Of a DNA stretch of 64,000 nucleotides, positions 51,430-60,859 are shown piece after piece. The stretch is taken from the NCBI RefSeq assembly GCF_020523985.1, contig NZ_JAIVKM010000001.1, forward strand, positions 1,116,001 to 1,180,000, given 5' to 3'. Source of the stretch: Mangrovibacter yixingensis (GTDB taxonomy: Bacteria > Pseudomonadota > Gammaproteobacteria > Enterobacterales > Enterobacteriaceae). The notes under the pieces were generated by a model. The model was not told where the DNA came from and did no database searches. It was given only the letters and a program-made list of their open reading frames with translations. The position numbers and the translations under genes are program-made. Position 1 is the stretch's first letter. Each line of letters opens with the position of its first letter.

Positions 51430-51768
51430 ATGGGGTTATTGTTTAAATCGGTGATTGGGGCAGCGGTTGTGGTCCTCATAGCACTGCTGTCACGTACCCG
51501 CAATTACTATATTGCTGGGTTAGTTCCGCTGTTCCCAACTTTTGCTTTGCTGGCACATTATATCGTCGCCTCTGAGCGTGGAACTGCCGCATTGCGTACC
51601 ACGGTCATTTTCGGTATGTGGGCGATTATCCCTTATTTTGTCTACCTGCTGGCGCTGTGGTATTTGAGTTCGCTGATGCGGGTGCCGTTGGCATTGGGGA
51701 GTGCTGTATTGTGTTGGGGCGTGGCGGCCTGGTTACTTATAGTATGCTGGTCTCGCTGGCACAGTTAA
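51430..51768 (+). CDS. glpM: GlpM-family inner-membrane protein
   Basis: A 112-residue protein with four transmembrane helices. It matches E. coli GlpM: MGLLFKSVIGAAVVVLIALLSRTRNYYIAGLVPLFPTFALLAHYIVASERG and then MWAIIPYFVYLLALWYLSSLM. GlpM affects alginate production in Pseudomonas; its molecular role is unclear. GGATGGAG precedes ATG 51430. A hairpin terminator follows, shared with the convergent chemoreceptor gene. Confidence 0.9.
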   Translation: MGLLFKSVIGAAVVVLIALLSRTRNYYIAGLVPLFPTFALLAHYIVASERGTAALRTTVIFGMWAIIPYFVYLLALWYLSSLMRVPLALGSAVLCWGVAAWLLIVCWSRWHS

Positions 51769-51800
51769 ACATGTAAATGACGTGCGATCGTGCATACAAA

Positions 51801-51834
51801 AGAGCAGGGGGATAACCTGAAAGTATCCCCCTTG
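51801..51834. terminator. Bidirectional terminator glpM/chemoreceptor
   Basis: AGGGGGATA (51806-51814) and TATCCCCCT (51824-51832) form a perfect 9-bp stem. On the minus strand it is followed by GCTCTTTTG. Confidence 0.75.
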
Positions 51835-51851
51835 CCAATGAATAGTAAATA

Positions 51852-53843
51852 TTAGTGGGTTGTGCCCGCCAGTAACCGTACTTCCTGGTGTTCTATTACA
51901 TGTGACGAAGCCGTCAATCGGAAAAATGCCATCGCTTCTTCCAGTACCTTTGCTTGCTCTTCCAGTGACATTGCAGCCGCAGAAATTTGTTGTACCAGCG
52001 AAGCATTTTGTTGTGTGGCCGTGTCCATTTCGTTTACTGCGATAGTCACCTGGCTTATACCTTGAGTTTGTTCATCCAGTGCCTGAACAATGCCTGTAAT
52101 GACATGTTGAATGTCTTCAACAGCCGTCATAATTTGCTTCATCATTTTCCCTGTATTATTGACCAACTCCACACCGTGAGTAACGCGTTGCGCTGATTCA
52201 TCAATGAGTACAGAGATTTCTTTTGCTGCATCCGCACTGCGTTGCGCCAGGTTTCTCACTTCCCCTGCGACAACCGCAAATCCACGGCCTTGCTCACCAG
52301 CACGCGCAGCCTCGACAGCCGCGTTAAGTGACAGAATATTTGTCTGGAAGGCAATACCATTAATGATATTGGTAATATCATTGATTTTGCTGGAACTTTC
52401 GTCAATTTGCGACATGATTGTGACTACCTGATTGACCAGGTCGCCCCCTTGTGCGGCAATGCGGGTTGCATCATTTGCCAGTGAAGTGGCTGTGTGTGCG
52501 TTATCTGCATTATTTTTCACGGTTGATGTGAGTTGTTCCATGCTGGCTGCTGTTTGCTCAATTGCGGCTGCCTGTTGCTCTGTGCGCGAAGCAAGATCCA
52601 GGTTACCTGCAGCAATTTCAGCACTACCGGTACGTACTGAGTTACTGGCAACGTTAATATTACTGACCATATCATGTAGCCGAGTTTGCATTGTGCTTAG
52701 CGCGTAGAAAATACTTTGGTTATCGGTGGGAGCGACTGGAATTGAGTTACTCAGGGTTCCCTGTGAAACTGACAACGCTATCATGGCTGCATCACCGGGT
52801 TCACCACCGACAGGACGGGCCACTTTTCGGGTGAAAATTAGCCCAATCACTACACTGACTACAACAATGCTCACCAGCATCAGTAAGAGTGATTGTGTCA
52901 GGTCATGCCAGGCCTTTGCCATTACCACACTTACTGGGGTGACGATTGCTAATGTCCATGGTGTATTGCTGTTGCCTACCACAATGGGCTCCCAGGCAAT
53001 AAATACAGGTTCTTTCAGAACGGGATCATCAAAACGTGTGACCTGTTCGCTAAATGGCCGGCCTTGCCACTTTTTACCTGTTTGGGCAGCTACCGGGCTT
53101 GCTACAACCAGTTGCCCGGCTGACAGTAACATGGCGTAACCCGCGCCATCCCAGGGTTTAATCGCGTGGATAGTTTTTTGCAGTGTTTCCAGTGAAAAAT
53201 CGGAGGTAACTGAACCCATAAATTCGCCATTACGAACAATCGGCGCGGCAATAGATGTCAGCATGACATCCACACCGTTGTAAGGGTAGACATAAGGTTC
53301 AATAATGACGTCAGTTTTGCGCTGTTTTGGCAGTAAATAATAATCGCCAGCACCAGGTGTATTGTAATCGTCCAGACTGTGCAGAGCTGGCTGTCCATCC
53401 GGGGCATGATCAACATATTTTACATATGTACCATGGGTATTTTGCTCAGGCTTCCCGGCAAAATCTGCGTCTTTTCCATCAAATACGTTGCTTTCAAAGC
53501 CTAACGACATTGAGAGAAAACTGGGATGGGTAGAGAGATAAGTTTTCAGTAGTTGGTCCAGGCCTGTACGGTCTGTTATCCCGGCCTCTTTCAAGGCCCA
53601 TGCGCTGTTCCCTAAATCACGCGCGGTTATCAGCGCATTGTTGAGCTGTCTTTGAACCTTCAGTGATTCACTTTGGGCTATCTGTTGAATATAACGTTTG
53701 GCAACAATCTCCTTTTGTGTCATTGACTGCCAGGTCAGATAACCAATTGTGAGGACAAATCCCAGAGTGATGGTGAGAAAACTACTGACCAACATGAGTG
53801 TACGGGTCTTAATTTTCCGTGATGAAGTCGTAATAAGAGCCAT
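51852..53843 (-). CDS. Methyl-accepting chemotaxis protein with dCache sensor
   Basis: A 663-residue transmembrane chemoreceptor. TM1 is about residues 16-38, a large double-Cache periplasmic sensor about 45-305 ([35 protein letters not shown] is the dCache core), TM2 about 319-337, a degenerate HAMP ([12 protein letters not shown]) and a signalling domain whose hairpin tip is [33 protein letters not shown]. The C-terminus (LLAGTTH) lacks the NWETF-like pentapeptide, so it would depend on other receptors for CheR tethering. No che genes are nearby. The ligand is unknown; dCache receptors often bind amino acids or amines. Confidence 0.93.
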   Translation of the reverse strand: MALITTSSRKIKTRTLMLVSSFLTITLGFVLTIGYLTWQSMTQKEIVAKRYIQQIAQSESLKVQRQLNNALITARDLGNSAWALKEAGITDRTGLDQLLKTYLSTHPSFLSMSLGFESNVFDGKDADFAGKPEQNTHGTYVKYVDHAPDGQPALHSLDDYNTPGAGDYYLLPKQRKTDVIIEPYVYPYNGVDVMLTSIAAPIVRNGEFMGSVTSDFSLETLQKTIHAIKPWDGAGYAMLLSAGQLVVASPVAAQTGKKWQGRPFSEQVTRFDDPVLKEPVFIAWEPIVVGNSNTPWTLAIVTPVSVVMAKAWHDLTQSLLLMLVSIVVVSVVIGLIFTRKVARPVGGEPGDAAMIALSVSQGTLSNSIPVAPTDNQSIFYALSTMQTRLHDMVSNINVASNSVRTGSAEIAAGNLDLASRTEQQAAAIEQTAASMEQLTSTVKNNADNAHTATSLANDATRIAAQGGDLVNQVVTIMSQIDESSSKINDITNIINGIAFQTNILSLNAAVEAARAGEQGRGFAVVAGEVRNLAQRSADAAKEISVLIDESAQRVTHGVELVNNTGKMMKQIMTAVEDIQHVITGIVQALDEQTQGISQVTIAVNEMDTATQQNASLVQQISAAAMSLEEQAKVLEEAMAFFRLTASSHVIEHQEVRLLAGTTH

Positions 53844-54104
53844 GGTGCCCCCAAAGATAAAATCAAAAATGCTCCTGCAGCGATACTCCTTTCTGTTGTT
53901 ATCGGTTTTTGTACGAAGAACGTTACAAATAAATTTCTTACCACATACAAATTAGTAACAGAGGTATGGGCGAACTGAAGAGCTGAACTCTATGTCTGGC
54001 CGGGTGGTTGAAGGCATGAACGCACTACATTGGCTGATAACACGTAAATTCAGCAGAAAATCAGTGAGATTCGTCCATGTGTGGATAATCCACTTGAATT
54101 ATCC

Positions 54105-54136
54105 TTGAATGACTAATACTGTATTAATATACAGTA
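54105..54136 (+). promoter_or_regulatory. LexA box and promoter of umuDC
   Basis: TACTGTATTAATATACAGTA (54117-54136) is a perfect palindromic LexA operator. It overlaps a promoter with -35 TTGAAT (54105-54110) and -10 TATACA (54128-54133), 17 bases apart. Confidence 0.95.
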
Positions 54137-54152
54137 TTAGTGAGGTGTTGTT

Positions 54153-54572
54153 ATGCCATCCCGTCCATTTAGTTCTTCCTGCGAAGTTTTACTGCCACCA
54201 CTTTTTCTGGCGCGCGTTCCTTGTGGTTTTCCCAGCCCTGCGCAGGACTATGTTGAAGCGCGTATAGATCTGAATAAGCTGGCGGTCCGCCATCCCAGCG
54301 CGACCTATTTTATCCGGGTGAATGGCGAATCAATGGTTGGTATCGGAATTGGAGATGGCGATCTACTGGTGGTTGACCGTTCTCTGGAGGCTACTCATGG
54401 CGATATTGTTGTCGCAGCAGTTGATGGCGAATTTACAGTTAAAGAATTGCATTTACACCCCATAGTGAAATTAGTTCCACATAATCCCCTGTTTGCTCCC
54501 CGCGTGTTTGGCAATGAAGAACAACTGGAAATTTTTGGTGTGGTGACATTTACGCTGAAGGCATTTAAGTGA
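54153..54572 (+). CDS. umuD: Translesion polymerase subunit UmuD
   Basis: A 139-residue LexA-like self-cleaving protein, same length as E. coli UmuD. The RecA-stimulated cleavage site is Cys24-Gly25 (VPCGFPSP), the catalytic Ser60 lies in NGESMVG and Lys97 in TVKEL. After cleavage, UmuD'2 joins UmuC to form Pol V. AGGTG precedes ATG 54153. Its TGA overlaps the umuC ATG. Confidence 0.96.
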   Translation: MPSRPFSSSCEVLLPPLFLARVPCGFPSPAQDYVEARIDLNKLAVRHPSATYFIRVNGESMVGIGIGDGDLLVVDRSLEATHGDIVVAAVDGEFTVKELHLHPIVKLVPHNPLFAPRVFGNEEQLEIFGVVTFTLKAFK

Positions 54573-55834
54573 TGTTTGCGTTGGTTGATGTTAATAGTTT
54601 CTATGCCTCTTGCGAGGTTGTTTTTCGCCCGGATTTACAGAAAAAACCGGTAGTGGTGGTATCTAATAACGACGGGTGCATCATCTCTCGTTCAGCTGAA
54701 GCCAAAGCGCTGGGTATAAAAATGGGGGAACCATTATTTAAAATAACGCCTTTGATACGGGCGCAAAAAGTGCATGTTTTCAGCTCTAACTACGCACTGT
54801 ATGCCGATATGAGCGAAAGGGTTATGTCCACGCTGGTAGAACTGGCTCCGGTAGTTGAAATATATTCTATCGACGAAGCTTTTGTGCACCTTTCAGGTAT
54901 TGAAAATTGCTGCTCTCTTGAATCATTTGGGCGGTTATTACGAGAGCGTATTGCCCGTTATACAGGGTTAACGGTTGGGGTTGGAATAGCACAAACCAAG
55001 ACATTAGCCAAACTGGCTAATCATGCGGCAAAGACATGGAGCAAGACCGGTGGTGTGGTTGATTTGTCGAGTGCTGTTCGTCAACGGAAATTATTGGCGC
55101 TGGTACCTGTTAACGATGTGTGGGGAGTGGGGCGGCGAATTAGTAAGAAACTGAACCTGATGGGAATTAACACTGCTTTGGAGTTGGCAGAGTGTTCTCC
55201 CTATTTTATTCGAAAGCACTTTAATGTGGTGCTGGAGCGTACTGTGCGTGAGTTACGCGGTGAGCCTTGTCTGCAAATGGAGGAGTTTTCCCCGGCTAAA
55301 CAGCAAATCATTTGTAGCCGGTCATTTAGCCAGCGAGTAACTGACAGTAACGCAATGCATGAAGCTGTTTGCGCTTACGCTGAGCGGGCTGCTGAGAAAT
55401 TGCGTATAGAGCACCAGTATTGTTGCATGGTGAGTGTTTTTCTTCGCACCAGCCCTCACTCGGAAAGTGATCCTTTCTATGCAAACCAGGCTTCATGGCG
55501 GTTATCTGTTCCAACGAATGATACGCGGGATATCATTGCCGCAGCGGTCCAGGCGCTGGCACAAGTCTGGCGGAATGGTTACCGATATATGAAAGCCGGG
55601 GTCATGTTGAGTGACTTTTATTCTCAGGGTGTCGCTCAGTTAAACCTGTTTGATACCTGTCAACCCAAAGCGAATAGTGCAGCGTTAATGGAAGTGGTTG
55701 ATTACCTAAACCATTCAGGGAAAGGGAAAGTTTGGTTTGCAGGCCAGGGGGTTCAGCAGGAATGGGCGATGAAAAGAGGCATGCTATCTCCAGCCTGGAC
55801 TACACGTTACCTGGATTTACCGCAAGCCAGTTAA
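54572..55834 (+). CDS. umuC: DNA polymerase V catalytic subunit UmuC
   Basis: A 420-residue Y-family polymerase (E. coli 422). Catalytic acidic residues are Asp6 (FALVDVNSFYASCE) and Asp101-Glu102 (YSIDEAFVHL). SNNDGCIISRSAEAKALGI and GVGIAQTKTLAKLANHAAK are Y-family fingerprints. The clamp-binding motif is QLNLFD, near residue 357. ATG 54572 overlaps the umuD stop (TGATG), so translation is coupled. The last 18 bases overlap the 3' end of the opposing EAL gene. Confidence 0.96.
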   Translation: MFALVDVNSFYASCEVVFRPDLQKKPVVVVSNNDGCIISRSAEAKALGIKMGEPLFKITPLIRAQKVHVFSSNYALYADMSERVMSTLVELAPVVEIYSIDEAFVHLSGIENCCSLESFGRLLRERIARYTGLTVGVGIAQTKTLAKLANHAAKTWSKTGGVVDLSSAVRQRKLLALVPVNDVWGVGRRISKKLNLMGINTALELAECSPYFIRKHFNVVLERTVRELRGEPCLQMEEFSPAKQQIICSRSFSQRVTDSNAMHEAVCAYAERAAEKLRIEHQYCCMVSVFLRTSPHSESDPFYANQASWRLSVPTNDTRDIIAAAVQALAQVWRNGYRYMKAGVMLSDFYSQGVAQLNLFDTCQPKANSAALMEVVDYLNHSGKGKVWFAGQGVQQEWAMKRGMLSPAWTTRYLDLPQAS

Positions 55835-57421
55835 CCCCCCCGGTATTGGGTGAGAATGTTCAGCATGACTCTCCAAAGAGAGCTTCCTCTGTATTTCAGG
55901 CAACTCCAGCGCCTTTGAAAAAAACCACCCCTGGCCAAGGGCATTGGGAAAGTGTGCTAACAGGTAATCAACCTGCTCTTGTTTTTCAATACCTTCAAAT
56001 ACCACTGTAGGGTGCATATCTTTTAATAAATTAATCAAGTTGGGGAGTAGTACCTTATTGAGTGAGTCTGTTTCAATAGAATCGGTTATCGATTTATCAA
56101 TTTTTATTTCATCAATAGACAGGTGAGAGAGCCAGTTCAGGTTGGAATACCCGGTACCAAAATCATCAATTGCGATATTAAAACCACTGAGCTTGAAACG
56201 TTCAACCATCTCTTTAAGTGAATTAGTGTTCGCACCCTGACGCTCTGTAATCTCAAGAATAAGATTGCTGGCTGGGAATTGTGCATCTGCAATTGCATGT
56301 TGTAAAAATAGGAGGTAATCAGGCGAACTCAGGTCATGTGAGCTGATATTGATACTGATATACAGGTTGTGTTTCTTGACCAGATCACCAGTATCATGAA
56401 TGGCTTTACGGGTAACTAATTGGGTTATTTGTGTCATCATCCCTTTTGCTTCAGCCAGAGGAATGAAAATATCGGGGGAAATGAAACCAATATCCGGGTC
56501 TTTCCAGCGTAGCAAAGCTTCAACACCAATAATCTTATTCTTTTTAAGGTGATAGATTGGCTGGTAAACCAAGTGTAGTTTGTTTTTGTTAATGGCATCG
56601 AGTAAGCGTTTTTCCAGAGAACGCTTTTTATCAATATACAGATTAATGCTTAATGAAATGAGTAGGCCTATAAAGATAGAAATAAAGGAAAGAGATGAAA
56701 TAAGTACCACGCCAGCATCCTGAATACTGTCAGGCTTTCCTCCTGAGGTGACACAAAAATCATATTGTTGTGAGCAGGTTTTCCATGTTATAAAACTCAG
56801 GCTATTAATATTTTGTTTTTCACTCTCCAAACGTTTTAGCTCACTGCCATATTTGATGATGTCGTGATTCTGGCTTTTATTACTAATTATGAAGCTTAAT
56901 TGATGTGGCGTTTTGTCATCCTGGAAATTACTAAATACATGAGGCGATAATACAATAACATAATTTCCGAATAGCACCAGGTTACCATAAATGTTTTCAT
57001 CAATACTCGCATTAATGATCCATGTGCTGTTTTTTAATTGTATTTTTTGATTATATAAATTGATTGCTAGTGGAGGCGATAGCTTGTCCCACAGTGCAGT
57101 ACATATCATGGTGTTATTCTGTACCCAGCCAATGTCCTTGATCAAGGTAAATGACCACAAGTTGAGACGTAACCGCCTCAAAAAAGCCGGGCTGCACGGG
57201 GTATACAATTCAAATGACTGGCTTTTGAGCTTTACGGTATTAATTTCGTTAAACAGGACATCACTCCTGTTAGTCAATGCTTCAGAAAAAGCTTGCATAC
57301 GTTGCTTACTGGCGGAGTAAAACGAGGCTTCGGCCAGAATCATGACAACCGCCAGGGTCACAGCTGTAGTGACAAGAGTAATAGGAAGACGTCTGTATAT
57401 AACACGAATAAATGTTTGCAC
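55817..57421 (-). CDS. CSS-motif EAL cyclic-di-GMP phosphodiesterase
   Basis: A 534-residue inner-membrane protein with TM1 at about 14-31, a periplasmic CSS-type sensor (Cys-Ser-Pro at 76-78, with a later Cys pair near 216 and 223), TM2 at about 238-262 and a cytosolic EAL domain. Catalytic residues are intact: Glu301 of EALLRW, Asn357, Glu389, Asp418-Asp419 of DDFGTGYS, Lys439 and Glu475. It should therefore hydrolyse c-di-GMP. In the CSS family (PdeB, PdeC, PdeD, PdeG, PdeN) activity responds to the periplasmic disulfide state set by DsbA/DsbB. The paralogue cannot be assigned by recall. It is convergent with and overlaps umuC. Confidence 0.93.
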   Translation of the reverse strand: MQTFIRVIYRRLPITLVTTAVTLAVVMILAEASFYSASKQRMQAFSEALTNRSDVLFNEINTVKLKSQSFELYTPCSPAFLRRLRLNLWSFTLIKDIGWVQNNTMICTALWDKLSPPLAINLYNQKIQLKNSTWIINASIDENIYGNLVLFGNYVIVLSPHVFSNFQDDKTPHQLSFIISNKSQNHDIIKYGSELKRLESEKQNINSLSFITWKTCSQQYDFCVTSGGKPDSIQDAGVVLISSLSFISIFIGLLISLSINLYIDKKRSLEKRLLDAINKNKLHLVYQPIYHLKKNKIIGVEALLRWKDPDIGFISPDIFIPLAEAKGMMTQITQLVTRKAIHDTGDLVKKHNLYISINISSHDLSSPDYLLFLQHAIADAQFPASNLILEITERQGANTNSLKEMVERFKLSGFNIAIDDFGTGYSNLNWLSHLSIDEIKIDKSITDSIETDSLNKVLLPNLINLLKDMHPTVVFEGIEKQEQVDYLLAHFPNALGQGWFFSKALELPEIQRKLSLESHAEHSHPIPGGLTGLR

Positions 57422-57808
57422 TACTCACCTGAACAAGTCAAATTGCCAGTATGTAAGTTACAGATTGATAGGGAAATCAATAAAAAGCAAGTGGTAAAAA
57501 AATGAAGATGTGAAGTATGCCATGAGTGTTATGAGATTTAATTTATGTACAGGGATATCTATAGGCTATAAAAATAAAGTGATTAATAACAGCTAACGGC
57601 TGGTTTGAATTAAATACCTGGTTTTTCAATGGGATTGGCAATTTATATTGTTGAACCTGATGGTGTCGGTATAACGGGTAGGGTTAGAAAATAGGGTGGG
57701 GATATTTTTACAAAGGAAGAAGGGCAGGTTTTCCTCAGGGGCAGGTTTGAAAACGTAGTCGATTTATATGATGGCTACCATTGGTAAAGCAGAATGTGGT
57801 AGCTATTA
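57422..57808. other. Intergenic region between the EAL gene and betT
   Basis: About 390 AT-rich bases contain the presumed promoter of the EAL gene. I see no gene and no repeat apart from the betT terminators to the right. Confidence 0.5.
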
Positions 57809-57878
57809 GAAAAAGAAGGAAAAACCACATTTTTCCTTCTTTTTCATCAATCTGAGCCCCTTTATTGAATAAAGGGGC
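57809..57878 (-). terminator. Two stem-loops beyond betT
   Basis: GCCCCTTTATT / AATAAAGGGGC (57856-57866, 57868-57878) lies just after the betT stop. Beyond it GAAAAAGAAGGAAAAA (57809-57824) and TTTTTCCTTCTTTTTC (57830-57845) form a 16-bp perfect inverted repeat with a 5-base loop, giving a T-rich tail on the minus strand. The second is A/T-rich but long. Confidence 0.65.
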
Positions 57879-57885
57879 ATGTGCA

Positions 57886-59880
57886 TTAGCGCACTAAGTG
57901 CAGGAAGTGTAAATGTTTTTCATACTGGTCAAGAATGTCGTGAATGATCTGTTCCTGGTTCCAGCCCATCAGGTCATAATCCTGGCCACCTTCTTTCAGG
58001 TAAACCTCAGCACGATAATAACGGTGCTGCTCAGCATTCTGGTCGTCATCCAGGCCAGACATAGCAAAGGCCGGTTGGCTGTAGCCGCGTAAGCGGACTT
58101 CATAGATAAAGTTGAGTGCTTCACCTAAATCAACCTCTAAATGCAGACGGTCGTCAGAAGATGAATCAATGACACTCCGGGTACCCTGCTTGCCCAGCTC
58201 TTCTTCAACCAGCACCATGGCAGGCTGAATAACTTCATCAAGGAAGCGTTTAACCTGAGAGCGCTTAGGAAGATAAGAGATATTCCGTAACCTGCGCTGC
58301 CATGGAATCGGGTTACGCGAAGCGGTAGGCGCTATGGTTGCTAAAGTCTGGCTGTCGCGTTTGGTTATATCCACTCTCAAGGCTTTCAGTAACCCATAAA
58401 TGGAAATAAGTAGAATAACTGAGAAGGGTAATGCACTGGCAATTGTCACCGTTTGCAATGCACTCAAGCCGCCAGCCAGAAGCAGTGCTATAGCCACAAT
58501 ACCCATTGTGGCTGCCCAGAAAATACGTTGCCAAACAGGTGTGCGTTCGGCGCCACCAGATGCCAGTGTGTCAACTACCATTGCACCAGAATCAGCTGAA
58601 GTGACAAAGAAGACAACAACCATTGCCATAGCAATGAAGGACAACACTGTGGAGAACGGAAAATGTTCAAGGAAGTTAAACAGGGCGAGCGACACATCCT
58701 GCTGTACCGTATTGGCGAGGTCAACAGCACCTTTATCTTTAATCAGATGAATTGCACTGTTACCGAAGAATGTCATCCACATTAATGTAAAGCCTGCAGG
58801 AACAAACAATACGCCGGTAACGAATTCACGGATGGTGCGGCCACGAGACACTCGGGCAATAAACATCCCTACAAACGGCGACCAGGATAGCCACCACCCC
58901 CAGTACAGCAAGGTCCATCCCCCAAGCCAATTACTGGATTTTGGTTCATAGGCATAGAGATTAAATGTTTTACTGACTATCTCAGAAAGATATCCCCCAG
59001 TATTCTCGACAAAGGATTTCAGTAACAATACTGTTGGCCCAAGAATGGCCACCAACAGTAACAGTAAAACGGCTAAACCAAGGTTGAGCTCCGATAATAT
59101 TCTGATGCCTTTATCAAGGCCGGAAACAACAGAAATTGTTGCCAGAGCTGTAATAACAACTATCAGAATAACCTGAACTGTTTCATTTATAGGCACACCA
59201 AACAGGTGATGCATCCCGGCGTTGACCTGCAAAACACCATAGCCGAGTGAAGTGGAAACACCAAATACCGTACCAATAACGGCAAAAATATCAACAGCGT
59301 GCCCCAGCGGGCCATAAATGCGTTCGCCAATTATTGGATAGAGTGCTGAACGTAATGTCAGCGGCAATCCGTGGCGATAACTGAAAAAGGCAAGGATGAG
59401 TGCGACAATTGCGTAAATGGCCCATGCATGGAGCCCCCAGTGAAAGAAGGTCAACCGCATGGCTTCTTTGGCGGCCTCCACTGTTTCGGGCGTGCCCACT
59501 GGCGGTGAAAGGTAGTGCATCACCGGCTCGGCAACACCAAAGAACATTAGACCTATCCCCATACCGGCTGAGAACAACATCGCGAACCAGGAAACATAAC
59601 TGAAGTCAGGCAAGGCATGGTCCGGCCCAAGCTTGATGTTGCCATAGCGTGATAACCCAAGGAAAGTCACGGTCAGGAGAATCAGCGCAACGGTGAGAAT
59701 ATAAAACCAACTGGCATTGGTGAATATTTGCTGTTGCAGAGCTTTAAATTTTTGGTCAGCGAGTTCAGGGAACAACGCGGCAAAAGCCACGACAATAACA
59801 ATGAGTGCAGCAGAGGTATAAAACACGGGAGGGTTAATTTGCTTTCGGGGAACACCCGCATTGAATTCAGTCTGAGACAT
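57886..59880 (-). CDS. betT: High-affinity choline transporter BetT (BCCT family)
   Basis: A 664-residue betaine/choline/carnitine transporter with 12 transmembrane helices and a long cytosolic C-terminal tail (from about residue 510) that senses osmolarity in BetT. Conserved motifs are GMGIGLMFFGVAEPV, RLTFFHWGLHAWAIY, the substrate-box WTLLYWGWWLSWSPFVGMFIARVSRGRTIREF and FFVTSADSGAMVVD. The length and tail match E. coli BetT (677). No betIBA genes are adjacent, unlike the E. coli bet locus, so here choline uptake may be uncoupled from local betaine synthesis. Start ATG 59878-59880. Confidence 0.9.
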   Translation of the reverse strand: MSQTEFNAGVPRKQINPPVFYTSAALIVIVVAFAALFPELADQKFKALQQQIFTNASWFYILTVALILLTVTFLGLSRYGNIKLGPDHALPDFSYVSWFAMLFSAGMGIGLMFFGVAEPVMHYLSPPVGTPETVEAAKEAMRLTFFHWGLHAWAIYAIVALILAFFSYRHGLPLTLRSALYPIIGERIYGPLGHAVDIFAVIGTVFGVSTSLGYGVLQVNAGMHHLFGVPINETVQVILIVVITALATISVVSGLDKGIRILSELNLGLAVLLLLLVAILGPTVLLLKSFVENTGGYLSEIVSKTFNLYAYEPKSSNWLGGWTLLYWGWWLSWSPFVGMFIARVSRGRTIREFVTGVLFVPAGFTLMWMTFFGNSAIHLIKDKGAVDLANTVQQDVSLALFNFLEHFPFSTVLSFIAMAMVVVFFVTSADSGAMVVDTLASGGAERTPVWQRIFWAATMGIVAIALLLAGGLSALQTVTIASALPFSVILLISIYGLLKALRVDITKRDSQTLATIAPTASRNPIPWQRRLRNISYLPKRSQVKRFLDEVIQPAMVLVEEELGKQGTRSVIDSSSDDRLHLEVDLGEALNFIYEVRLRGYSQPAFAMSGLDDDQNAEQHRYYRAEVYLKEGGQDYDLMGWNQEQIIHDILDQYEKHLHFLHLVR

Positions 59881-60799
59881 GGCGTTTATAGTCCGTTAAG
59901 TTAAAATTAGGTGGCTTTCTCCATTTGACAAATATGCCAGAATGCACGGCAATAATAGCGTAATTGACTGTTTTTTGCAATTTTAGTGGTTTTAGATATT
60001 GAAATTTCTCATTTTAATGGGCTGGAAAATAATGAATATGCCCATTAAAACGTATGCGTGTATCCGTGTTTTTCGAAGTAGCATGCAGAGACAAACTCAA
60101 TAGTAAAAAACTCACAGAACGATCATAGCTCATATTTGGGAGATAGTCGGCTGAACGGAGGTCTGATTTCATACAACGGTTTTTTACTGGCCGACCGGAA
60201 CCTCTATGGCTGGTGGTGTTCTTGCGCGTGTTGCAGGTGTGCTCTCCGCTGGAAGAAATGAGACCGTAAGGCGTTTAACTCCAGTTATAAATAAACGTAT
60301 AAGGTAAAAAGAAGAGTAAGAAGCCTGTATCAATAAGTCATGTGTTCAAGGAGTAATCACACCCGTTTTCGTTCCAAACACTTGTTTGGGATTTCCATAC
60401 TTTGATCCCTTCCCAATATCGGTACCAGATTATTCAGGGAGTTATGGGGATTGAGGAAGATCTCTAAAAGTGAATGGTGGGTTTTGCCAGGATGCTTACA
60501 ATCGGTCTGAATAAAATTAATCTATCTCTCAGGTCCGAATAATAACCCGATGTGGCAAAGGGAGCAGCAGCACGAAAAATCAGTGGCGGAATACTGGGCA
60601 AGGTACCACTCTCTTATTGGTCGAATAGGCGATGACGATTGAAACCAAAGGAAAACATGGTTGATTGACCTCAAAACGTGTACTATTCGGAGCGAGCTTA
60701 TCAATAGCCCACAGGGTACATTTGGTAATTTTTTCACTGAAATGTACATATTCCGCAGAGTGAAGCGAGAATTCCTGTGTAACCTACTGATAAATATGT
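59881..60799. other. Long non-coding or decayed region before thrS
   Basis: About 920 bases without an intact gene. Two short frames look coding-like: 60162-60305 (containing GTSMAGGVLARVAGVLSAGR and ending INKRIR) and 60502-60639 (MWQREQQHEKSVAEYWARYH..., ending IGDDD). Neither has a ribosome site or full domain. The stretch may hold gene remnants. A palindrome CCAAACA-CT-TGTTTGG lies at 60374-60389. The minus-strand frame at 60522-60749 is antisense to the second frame and unconvincing. Confidence 0.45.
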
Positions 60800-60859
60800 T
60801 AAATATGATTTTGTATGTGATCTTTCGTGTGGGTCACCACTGCAAATTAAGGAATTAGA
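60800..60859 (+). promoter_or_regulatory. thrS translational operator
   Basis: The leader contains a hairpin GTGATC / GGGTCAC (60817-60837) whose loop carries CGT (60826-60828), followed by CACCACTGCAAATTAAGGA. This matches domain 2 of the E. coli thrS operator, which mimics the tRNA-Thr anticodon arm; ThrRS binds it and blocks ribosome access to the AAGGA site. Confidence 0.8.

Noticed and set aside
60522-60749. 75-codon minus-strand frame before thrS
   Set aside because: Cys/Ser/Leu-rich with no ribosome site and antisense to a more coding-like short frame.
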